6,417 nt of DNA, taken from contig QNUZ01000143.1 of assembly GCA_004347865.1 (NCBI GenBank), positions 1-6,417 on the forward strand, written 5' to 3'. Positions 1 through 5,071 of the stretch are shown one piece after another. This DNA is from Archaeoglobi archaeon. GTDB lineage: Archaea > Halobacteriota > Archaeoglobi > Archaeoglobales > Archaeoglobaceae. The position numbers were made by a program, and so were the translations under genes. The notes beneath the pieces were generated by a model. It was not told where the DNA came from and did no database searches. It worked only from the letters and a program-made list of their open reading frames with translations. Position 1 is the first letter of the stretch, and every line of letters begins with the position of its first letter.

Positions 1-609
1 CTTGCCGGAGGCGGAATTGCAGCTACAGTTTGCCGAGGTCTGGCCGACGATGTTGACGGAATCGAGATTCTGGAGCTCGGCGGTGGTGCGAAGCTGGGGA
101 AGGCAAAGATCAGGCTGAAGAAGTATTCGAAGGTCATCATAGGCGTTGACGACACAGACAACAAGGAAAAGGGGGCGACGTGGGCTCTTGTAAACGAAAT
201 TGCCTTCAAGCTTGAAAAAGCGGGCTATGGGCATTATCTGCTCCACACCATAACCCAGCTGTATACGAAGAACCCCGCAAAGACGACGAACTGCGTTTCC
301 ATCTCCGTTACCTTCGCAACCGAAAGGCCCGAGGAGCTTGTAGGAGCATTCAGGAAAGAACTGGAAAGGACCACGCTCAGCGATAACACTGGCATGGTCG
401 CCTACAGAAAAATCCTTATTCCGGAGAAGCTGAGAAAGTACGGCGAAAAAGTGAAATCGCAGATTGTCGAGCTTGAAGAGGCAAAGAGGATTGCAGAAGA
501 GCTCGGAATCGAGACCTTCGTTATAACCGGGGAAAGAGGGCTAATCGGTGCAGTAGCGGCGCTGGCATTTTCAAATTCGCCGGAGGAAGCGGTAAGGATA
601 TATGCTTGA
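1..609 (+). CDS. Methanogenesis marker protein 11-like protein (TiaS-like nucleotide-binding motifs), 5'-truncated
   Basis: The frame is open from the left edge to TGA at 607-609, so only the last 202 residues are seen and the start is outside. Counting visible codons, IIGVDDTDN lies at 46-54 followed by a GATWAL stretch, and ITGERGLIGAVAAL lies at 175-188. The DDTD motif and the RGLIGA motif are both familiar from TiaS, the archaeal tRNA-Ile agmatinyl-cytidine synthetase, where the first belongs to the ATP-dependent kinase-like domain. The visible part has no zinc ribbon or OB-fold segment of TiaS. The GxDDTD...GATWAL combination matches my recollection of methanogenesis marker protein 11, a family of unknown function reported mainly from Mcr-containing archaea. 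The stop overlaps the next gene's ATG by 8 nt, which implies one transcript and translational coupling. A TiaS paralogue is the main alternative. The marker-11 name is from memory, not from a search. Confidence 0.72.
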   Translation, partial: LAGGGIAATVCRGLADDVDGIEILELGGGAKLGKAKIRLKKYSKVIIGVDDTDNKEKGATWALVNEIAFKLEKAGYGHYLLHTITQLYTKNPAKTTNCVSISVTFATERPEELVGAFRKELERTTLSDNTGMVAYRKILIPEKLRKYGEKVKSQIVELEEAKRIAEELGIETFVITGERGLIGAVAALAFSNSPEEAVRIYA

Positions 610-1636
610 TTACAGAACCAAGCTAGAGCTCCTGGTTCTCGGGGTAAGGGCCCCGGTGGCTCCGCTCCGCAGAGGGGGCGGAGGACCTGTTGGCGGCGTG
701 GGTTTTGCGGTAAAGGATTCCATAGTCTCCGCCCCAGCGGTTCAGAGCTTTGCGAAAGCATCACCTTACGCAATACTCGAGAAAGAGGGAAGCTTCTGGC
801 TTTACAAAGGAGAGGAGAAAATCGGGAAGGTGAAGCTGCCGAAGGCAAGGTACTACGAGCACAAGATAAAGGGGATTTCGGCAGGAAGATATGTGGCCCT
901 CGATGGTGTGAATGCCCTTGTAACGGCCGTTACGAGGAGATGCATACACGTCGATTCCGGAAAGAAGTGCGTTTTCTGCGTGATCGAGGAAAATGTTCCC
1001 GAGACCCAGATTCTGGAAAAGGCTCCTGAAGACATTGCTGAAGCTGTAAAGGTCGCCTACGAGGAGGACAGGTCCAGGCACCTCACGCTCACGACGGGGA
1101 CCCCGAATCCTGTCGACAAGGGCGCTTTGAGATATTCGGAAGTTGCGAGAAAAATAAGGGCCGAGATAGACATCCCGATGCATGCTCAGCTTGAACCAGT
1201 CAGCAGGGAGTATCTGGAACTCCTTTACTCTTCCGGAATAGACACTCTTGGCATCCACGTTGAGACCTTTGACGAGAGGATAAGGAAGGCGGTTGTGCCC
1301 GGAAAGCCCGAAATTGAAGCCTACCTCGAATCCTGGGAGAATGCCGTTGACATCTTTGGAGAGTGGAATGTCTCCTCCTGGATCCTTGTCGGTCTTGGGG
1401 AGAGTGTTGAGAGCGTGGTCAGCGGATTCAGGGCCATGGCGGAGAGAGGCGTTTACCCCTACATCGCCCCCTATCGCCCCCCTCCAAATGCCACAGAGAA
1501 AACAGATCTGACACATGTTCTTAAGGTCTATGAGGCCTTGGCAGAGCTTAGAGGGGAATACGACATAAGGCTGAAGTTCAGGGCTGGATGCCCCAGGTGC
1601 ACGGGCTGTTCTGCGATCTTAGAGCTTCTCGGCTGA
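602..1636 (+). CDS. Radical SAM protein, MSMEG_0568-like family
   Basis: This is a complete 344-residue protein. The ATG at 602 overlaps the upstream stop, and a GGAGGA at 582-587 and an AAGGA at 594-598 precede it. The N-terminus TKLELLVLGVR followed by RRGGGGPVGG (23-32) is the hallmark start of this radical SAM group. The cluster-binding cysteines are C114, C123 and C126 (C-x8-C-x2-C, not the usual C-x3-C-x2-C). LTLTTGTPNP (161-170) and GIDTLGIHVETFDER (212-226) fit TIM-barrel strands of a radical SAM fold related to lipoyl and biotin synthases. A second cysteine set, C330, C333 and C336 near the C-terminus, could hold an auxiliary Fe-S cluster. Family membership is by motif recall; the substrate is unknown. 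Sharing an operon with the marker-11-like gene and facing ycaO-tfuA suggests a role in protein or cofactor modification, which is inference. The 3' end overlaps convergent tfuA by 18 bp. Confidence 0.85.
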   Translation: MLDYRTKLELLVLGVRAPVAPLRRGGGGPVGGVGFAVKDSIVSAPAVQSFAKASPYAILEKEGSFWLYKGEEKIGKVKLPKARYYEHKIKGISAGRYVALDGVNALVTAVTRRCIHVDSGKKCVFCVIEENVPETQILEKAPEDIAEAVKVAYEEDRSRHLTLTTGTPNPVDKGALRYSEVARKIRAEIDIPMHAQLEPVSREYLELLYSSGIDTLGIHVETFDERIRKAVVPGKPEIEAYLESWENAVDIFGEWNVSSWILVGLGESVESVVSGFRAMAERGVYPYIAPYRPPPNATEKTDLTHVLKVYEALAELRGEYDIRLKFRAGCPRCTGCSAILELLG

Positions 1637-2281
1637 GCAGATTTCCCTCACTTTCTCCACAACCTTTATCGCATCCAGCTTTTTTAAGTTGATCGCGTTC
1701 TCCCTGATCTTCCCCAGCAGCTCTTCGGCTTCACTCGGGTTCAGAAGGTTTCTTTTAACGGCTTCTGCAACCAGATTTTCGTAGCTTCTCCTCGAATAAT
1801 GCAGGTTCTTTGCCAGCCGGATCAGTTCGTTTCCGAGTTCGGCCGCCAGCATACCTTTTTTGACCATTGCAGAGATCGTTGCCCTTATGTTTACCAGCGG
1901 TTCTGAAATGGCCTCCAGCGTCTCGGGATTGATTATCACCGCCACCTCATCATCTGAGTCGAGTTCCCCGCTTTTGAACATCCTGAAGATATCTCCGACA
2001 CCTATCATTCCCAGCTCGCAGAGCTCCGCAGCTCTGAGGGCCCCAATGCTGCCACCTCCGACCACAATAACGCCCTCCCTCATCACTTCAAGGATCTCTC
2101 TGGGAGATATTGCCACATCCTGATGGAAAACCCCGTCAATTATTCCCAGAACCTTCTTGCCCTCTTTCACGGCCTTTATCGCATCTCCGCGCTTTATTGG
2201 CCCCCTGTATTCCGCTTCCCCGAAGATCTTCCTGGCCTCCTCATGGCTCAGGCTGGGGCCTGTGAATATCACGGCCTTCAT
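1619..2281 (-). CDS. tfuA: TfuA-like protein, YcaO partner for thioamidation
   Basis: This complete 220-residue protein has the TfuA core: VIFTGPSLSHEEARKI near the N-terminus (4-19), GGGSIGALRAAEL (75-87), GMIGVGDIFRMF (91-102) and the acidic SDDEVAV (109-115). The rest is helical and charged. In methanogens TfuA works with YcaO to form the thioglycine of McrA and is thought to help deliver or process the sulfur donor. The ATG overlaps the ycaO stop as ATGA (2278-2281), and no clear Shine-Dalgarno is present, so translation is probably coupled to ycaO. The stop TAA (1619-1621) lies inside the 3' end of the convergent radical SAM gene. The methanogen-type pairing makes McrA the first candidate target. 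If this genome lacks Mcr, the pair must act on something else. Family assignment is firm; the target is inferred. Confidence 0.9.
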   Translation of the reverse strand: MKAVIFTGPSLSHEEARKIFGEAEYRGPIKRGDAIKAVKEGKKVLGIIDGVFHQDVAISPREILEVMREGVIVVGGGSIGALRAAELCELGMIGVGDIFRMFKSGELDSDDEVAVIINPETLEAISEPLVNIRATISAMVKKGMLAAELGNELIRLAKNLHYSRRSYENLVAEAVKRNLLNPSEAEELLGKIRENAINLKKLDAIKVVEKVREICSAEKL

Positions 2282-3483
2282 TTCTTTAAAAATTCCAGAG
2301 CTCTTTCCCCGATCCTCGTTGGGTCCATCCCGAAAACCTCGAGTCCGGGCACTATAACCCTGACTGTAGGGACTCCGAGCTCCTTTCTTGTCAGATCAAC
2401 GACTATTACTCTCTCGAATCCCCTCTTCCTGAGCAAGCCTAGAGTAAATTCTATGTCCTCCTTTATATCCTCGGTTGAGAATCCTGAAAGTCCTCTCAGC
2501 TCTATTTCTTCGCCTCTTTCAAACCAGTGTCTGTTTATCCTCTTCATTCTCTCGTATCCAGCCCTTCGCATTACTTCAGCCTTGACTGTATCCTCTCTTG
2601 CACCCTGAATCTGAACAAGCCTGCTCTGGGCAACCTCCAAAATTGCCCTAATGCATGCAACCTCCGGCTCCGAGTGCGCTCCGAAGCCGATGGTGAGCAG
2701 AGCCGGATCTTTTAGCACAACATCGTCAGAAACTGCAGCCACAACCGGGATTTTGAGATCGGTGGTTATGTCCCTGAGCAGTATCTCGACTCCGGCCTTT
2801 CTGAACTTCTCTATTAGCCCGTTAACAAGCGGGCTGTCGGAGGCAATCACTTTCCCGCCCCTCTTTGAAAGCTCCGCCAGGCTCCAGGCATCCCTCTCTA
2901 TGACCTCCATAAGTCCGTGCAGGATTGCCTCCTCTATCGTGTTCCCCGAGGCAAGACCGTTTGTATTCGTTCTGAAAAGATGCAGGTCGCCCAGAGGTGT
3001 GTAAGGGTGGAAAACTGCGCTTACCGGAACCAGAATCTCCTCCTCTTTTAAAATATCGTAGCCCCAGACCCATCTTAGGACGACATCCTCGCTGTATGGC
3101 AGATCCCGCGGCAGTATGAGGCTTCTGGGATCCAAAGCATTGAACTCCTTAGAGATCTGGCTGTAGTTTCCCTTAACGGTCTTTTCATTTCTGAACTCGG
3201 CGGAATACCTCTCAAGGCTCTCCATTATGGCTGAGATCTTTGCAAGCGTCTCCGTAAGCCCTTTGCCAGAGTAAACTGAAACTGCCCCTTCAGCTGCGGT
3301 TGGTCTGACTGCGGAAAAGATCGGAATTCCGATTCTGTCCAGCCCTGTTATGTTTGCCAGCCTTGTTACCCCCGCGATCGCCATCTTTGGTTCGATCCAG
3401 CCAAGGGTTTCTTCAGGTTTTCTTGCTCTGTGAGTTCCATCCTTGTAGATCTTCCGAACGCTGTTTATCGTAATCTTTGCCAT
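2278..3483 (-). CDS. ycaO: YcaO family ATP-dependent thioamidation enzyme (McrA-glycine thioamidation type)
   Basis: This complete 401-residue protein has the YcaO architecture. The N-terminal KDGTHRARKPEETL (14-27) and GVTRLANITGLDRIGIPIFS (38-57) resemble the methanogenesis-marker-1 subgroup. The ATP/Mg-binding signatures follow: SAIMESLER (84-92), GLMEVIERDAW (190-200) and an EPEVACIRAILEVAQSR helix (272-288). YcaO enzymes activate a backbone amide oxygen by phosphorylation. With TfuA and a sulfur source, the methanogen enzyme makes the McrA thioglycine. The C-terminus lacks the proline-rich tail of azoline-forming YcaOs, and no RiPP precursor or cyclodehydratase partner is nearby, which favours the thioamidation class. 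The start ATG (3483-3481) fits the family N-terminus, although the purine-rich AAGAGG touches it without a spacer. It is the first gene of a two-gene operon and diverges from the primase gene. Confidence 0.92.
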   Translation of the reverse strand: MAKITINSVRKIYKDGTHRARKPEETLGWIEPKMAIAGVTRLANITGLDRIGIPIFSAVRPTAAEGAVSVYSGKGLTETLAKISAIMESLERYSAEFRNEKTVKGNYSQISKEFNALDPRSLILPRDLPYSEDVVLRWVWGYDILKEEEILVPVSAVFHPYTPLGDLHLFRTNTNGLASGNTIEEAILHGLMEVIERDAWSLAELSKRGGKVIASDSPLVNGLIEKFRKAGVEILLRDITTDLKIPVVAAVSDDVVLKDPALLTIGFGAHSEPEVACIRAILEVAQSRLVQIQGAREDTVKAEVMRRAGYERMKRINRHWFERGEEIELRGLSGFSTEDIKEDIEFTLGLLRKRGFERVIVVDLTRKELGVPTVRVIVPGLEVFGMDPTRIGERALEFLKK

Positions 3484-3500
3484 CCTCTTTTTGATTTGTC

Positions 3501-3525
3501 TCAGAGTTAAAAAAATTAATTAGAG
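3501..3525. promoter_or_regulatory. AT-rich divergent promoter region between ycaO and the primase gene
   Basis: Only 60 bp separate the two start codons. The core at 3507-3522 is A/T only (TTAAAAAAATTAATTA) and can be read as a TATA-like box in either direction. Standard archaeal spacing of about 25 bp from box to start site would put both transcription starts within about 10 nt of the ATGs, giving short-leader mRNAs. Exact boxes cannot be chosen by eye. Confidence 0.5.
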
Positions 3526-3543
3526 CTGAAGTCCACGGAGAGC

Positions 3544-4347
3544 ATGAAGTATCGATTTCCAAGAGGAATGAGGATTTCGACGATCTCCGAACGGGAACAG
3601 TTTTATCGCAATGAGTTCGATCTGGAAAAGGTCAAATCATGGCTTTCATGGAGAGAAATTCAGAAAACGGTCTTTGCGGTAATAGTTGGCAGGAAAACGA
3701 ACTTCTATCTGAAGGAGTTCGAGGATGTAAAGGACAAGGCCCTCATAATTGACGAGCATCGCGGTCTGGAGGAAGTTCTCGAGTACATATTGCACTACCT
3801 CCCTGAAGGGGTGTATTACGACAGAAACCTCTATTCCGATCCAAGACTCTGCGAAAATTGCCCGAAGGATTGCTGGAAATGCAGGAATTTCTTGGGCCAG
3901 GAATTGGCCTTCGATTTAGATCCTGAAAACGTGGACTGCCCCTATCACGGTTCTCTGGAGGAAAAAGCGGCCCGGAAGGACACCATAAGCTTTTGCATGC
4001 TGGAATTCAAGAGAGTGAGAAGGAACACCGCTAAGCTTTACAAGGAACTTGAAAAAGATTACGAGAATTTAAGGATTGTTTTTTCCGGGAGGGGTTTCCA
4101 CATCCACGTGCTCGACGAAAGAGCGATGAAGCTGTCGAAAAAAGAGAGAGAAGAAATTGCTGAAGCCTTTGAAGACTTTGGCATAGACGAGTGGGTCACA
4201 AGCGGGGAGATGAGACTCATCAGGTTGCCCTTCAGCCTCAACGCCCTGGTCTCGAGGATATGCATTCCGCTTTCATTTGAAGATCTCAGGACCTTTGATC
4301 CGAGAAAGCTCGCTAAGCCATCTTTTTTGCTCTCTACTTCTTCTTAG
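3544..4347 (+). CDS. priS: DNA primase catalytic (small) subunit family, compact form
   Basis: This 267-residue archaeo-eukaryotic primase would synthesise primers at the replication fork. Recognisable blocks are SEREQFYRNEF (15-25), ELAFDLDPE (120-128) with metal-binding D124 and D126, FSGRGFHIHVLDE (180-192) with the R183/H186 nucleotide-binding signature, and IDEWVTSGEMRLIRLPFSL (214-232), where D215 matches the third catalytic Asp. Against the Pyrococcus PriS and human PRIM1 sequences as I remember them, it lacks the roughly 80-residue helical insertion between the last two blocks and about 15 C-terminal residues. A C-x2-C-x3-C-x2-C motif (C103, C106, C110, C113) precedes the catalytic Asp pair. 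C132, H135 and C151 resemble a reduced version of the usual zinc knuckle. The normally conserved His after RLIRLPxSL is Asn233. GGAG at 3537-3540 supports the start; Met9 (3568) is an alternative. No large subunit is in the window. It may be the replicative PriS or a paralogue. Confidence 0.78.
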   Translation: MKYRFPRGMRISTISEREQFYRNEFDLEKVKSWLSWREIQKTVFAVIVGRKTNFYLKEFEDVKDKALIIDEHRGLEEVLEYILHYLPEGVYYDRNLYSDPRLCENCPKDCWKCRNFLGQELAFDLDPENVDCPYHGSLEEKAARKDTISFCMLEFKRVRRNTAKLYKELEKDYENLRIVFSGRGFHIHVLDERAMKLSKKEREEIAEAFEDFGIDEWVTSGEMRLIRLPFSLNALVSRICIPLSFEDLRTFDPRKLAKPSFLLSTSS

Positions 4348-4414
4348 CCTTCTCTTCTCCCTTCCCGTATTGCTCCTTCTTTTTCTCCTCCTTCGCCTTC
4401 TTTTTCTCGGCCAT
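4334..4414 (-). CDS. Predicted 26-residue Lys/Glu-rich microprotein
   Basis: A short ORF runs from ATG (4414-4412) to TAG (4336-4334) and encodes MAEKKKAKEE followed by more Lys/Glu and a YGKG turn, ending in KKK. About half the residues are lysine. It is low in complexity and would be disordered or helical, with no Cys, membrane segment or recognised domain. The support is indirect: a good TATA box with a BRE-like element sits about 23 bp upstream of the ATG, which places the transcription start at or next to the initiation codon. Its last 14 bp overlap the 3' end of the primase gene. I do not recognise a family. It could bind nucleic acid because of its charge, but that is a guess, and the ORF may instead be a purine-rich stretch that is open by chance. 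Confidence 0.45.
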   Translation of the reverse strand: MAEKKKAKEEKKKEQYGKGEEKAKKK

Positions 4415-4433
4415 GCTTTATGTTCAATCGTGG

Positions 4434-4447
4434 AATATAAAGTTTTG
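4434..4447 (-). promoter_or_regulatory. TATA box with BRE-like element for the leaderless microprotein ORF
   Basis: Read on the - strand, CAAAAC (4447-4442) is followed by TTTATATT (4441-4434), close to the archaeal BRE/TATA consensus. The box centre is about 23 bp from the A of the ATG at 4414, which is the geometry of leaderless archaeal transcripts. The same AT core reads AATATAAA on the + strand and could also serve the divergent DUF1805 gene, with a start near 4463. This is seen by eye only. Confidence 0.5.
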
Positions 4448-4489
4448 TATCCTAAAAGCAAAATTTTTGGCAGAAACAAAATGACTGGG

Positions 4490-4496
4490 GGAGGTG
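4490..4496 (+). promoter_or_regulatory. Strong Shine-Dalgarno site deciding the DUF1805 start
   Basis: GGAGGTG is complementary to the 3' end of archaeal 16S rRNA and lies 6 nt before the in-frame GTG at 4503. An earlier in-frame GTG at 4494 is part of the Shine-Dalgarno site itself, so it cannot be the start. The ATG at 4498 is out of frame. Confidence 0.8.
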
Positions 4497-4502
4497 TATG
4501 GT

Positions 4503-4796
4503 GTGATCTCGGTAGAGCTTCTTGAAGTCTCTGGGAAGAAAGTGCTCGCCATAAGGATAGAGCTCCCGAACGCGCCTCTGCTTTTGATGTTTTGCGATGA
4601 AGTTGTGATAGGGTGTGGATATCTTAGCATTGAAGCCATGGAAAAGCTCGGAAATTGTGCATGCGTCGTTAGAGGTGTTAGAAACTTTGAGGAGATGCTG
4701 AACGCAGAGATTCAGGAGACAACCTCGAAGCTCGAGAAGCTCGGGGCGAGGAAGGGAATGAAGGTTAGAGAGCTCCTTGAAATAATCGGTAATTAA
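4503..4796 (+). CDS. DUF1805 (YunC-like) family protein
   Basis: This is a 97-residue protein starting at GTG 4503, chosen from the strong Shine-Dalgarno site 6 nt upstream. The reading MISVELLEVSGKKVLAI, then IELPNAPLLLM, IGCGYLSIEAMEKLG, VRGVRNFEEMLNAEI and a final LGARKGMKVRELLE follow the order of blocks in DUF1805 proteins, including Bacillus YunC and many archaeal homologues. The Cys-Gly of the CGYL block (C38-G39) is typical of the family. The length is usual for this small single-domain protein. It has no signal peptide or membrane segment, so it is probably cytosolic. The biochemical function of the family is not established, and the neighbours (primase, tRNA-Lys) give no clear pathway. 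It is transcribed alone: the gene to its left is on the other strand and a tRNA on the other strand follows. Confidence 0.87.
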   Translation: MISVELLEVSGKKVLAIRIELPNAPLLLMFCDEVVIGCGYLSIEAMEKLGNCACVVRGVRNFEEMLNAEIQETTSKLEKLGARKGMKVRELLEIIGN

Positions 4797-4800
4797 AGAG

Positions 4801-4838
4801 AAGCTTTCCCAAAGAGCTTGTATTATGCGAATTTTCTT
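4801..4838 (+). terminator. Possible terminator after the DUF1805 gene
   Basis: AAGCT (4801-4805) and AGCTT (4815-4819) can form a short imperfect stem, and a T-rich ATTTTCTT follows at 4831-4838. It lies in the 49-bp gap before the convergent tRNA. The stem is weak and there is no long U tract, so this is tentative. Confidence 0.25.
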
Positions 4839-4845
4839 AGCAAAA

Positions 4846-4919
4846 CGGGCCGGGAGGGATTTGAACCCACGACTGCGGGATTAAGAGTCCCGCGCTCTTC
4901 CTGGCTAAGCTACCGGCCC
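4846..4919 (-). tRNA. tRNA-Lys (anticodon CUU)
   Basis: The reverse strand folds into a complete 74-nt tRNA. Acceptor GGGCCGG pairs perfectly with CCGGCCC. The D arm is 4894-4910, with a T13-G22 wobble and GG at 18-19. The anticodon stem CGGGA/TCCCG encloses loop CTCTTAA with anticodon CTT at 4885-4883. The T loop is TTCAAAT. The discriminator is G (4846), CCA is not encoded and there is no intron, all normal for archaea. It reads the AAG lysine codon. The one oddity is in the T stem (GTGGG/CCCTC), where position 50 faces 64 as U-U. Confidence 0.97.
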
Positions 4920-4941
4920 TATGATGTAGCGAACCTTACGG

Positions 4942-4949
4942 AGTTTAAG
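4942..4949 (-). promoter_or_regulatory. Probable TATA-like element of tRNA-Lys
   Basis: CTTAAAC on the - strand is centred about 26 bp upstream of the first tRNA base, the expected position for an archaeal tRNA promoter. The match to consensus is moderate. Confidence 0.4.
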
Positions 4950-4961
4950 ATTTTCTGTTCA

Positions 4962-4987
4962 TCGCTCTCATTCTTACTTGAGAGCGA
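4962..4987. repeat. 9-bp perfect inverted repeat in the CoA-transferase/tRNA spacer
   Basis: TCGCTCTCA (4962-4970) and TGAGAGCGA (4979-4987) are perfect complements with an 8-nt spacer. The repeat sits just upstream of the tRNA promoter and 85 bp beyond the CoA-transferase stop. It could be a protein-binding site or an RNA hairpin ending read-through from the CoA-transferase gene. On the - strand a T5 run (5013-5009) and a smaller CCTC/GAGG stem (5023-5036) lie between the stop codon and this repeat. The rest of the 152-bp spacer shows no gene. Confidence 0.5.
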
Positions 4988-5071
4988 GAAACTGTCGGCT
5001 TTGAACTTAAAAACTTTGTGATCCTCTCTGGGGAGGTAAGAGAAAGAGGCCATTATTATAAGAATGAAAAT

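Noticed and set aside
665..683. CTCCGC/GCGGAG hairpin in the 5' part of the radical SAM gene
   Set aside because: It falls in the codons of the conserved RRGGGG motif and is explained by GC-rich Arg/Gly codons.
402..848. 148-codon ORF on the - strand spanning the marker-11/radical SAM junction
   Set aside because: Low-complexity Ser/Pro/Arg composition with no motif, overlapping two well-supported genes.
761..1516. 251-codon ORF on the - strand opposite the radical SAM gene
   Set aside because: It lies entirely under a gene with clear family motifs and shows no recognisable domain, so it is an antisense shadow.
2123..2608. 161-codon + strand ORF across the tfuA/ycaO junction
   Set aside because: Ser/Leu/Pro-rich product opposite two conserved genes; a frame shadow.
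4334..4414. The Lys-rich ORF as a RiPP precursor for YcaO/TfuA
   Set aside because: It has no Cys, Ser or Thr and no leader-core layout, and it is about 1 kb from ycaO in a separate transcription unit.
4345..4440. Frameshift or premature stop truncating the primase C-terminus
   Set aside because: The sequence after the stop gives no primase-like residues in any + frame, and the protein already reaches the FDP block near the normal C-terminus. Most of the length difference is internal.
4273..4525. Arg-rich (- strand) and Leu-rich (+ strand) ORFs over the purine-rich stretch after the primase gene
   Set aside because: They are off-frame readings of the AAG/GAG-rich tract. The Lys/Glu frame has the better promoter and start. 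The Leu-rich one mimics a membrane helix only because of CTT/CTC repeats.
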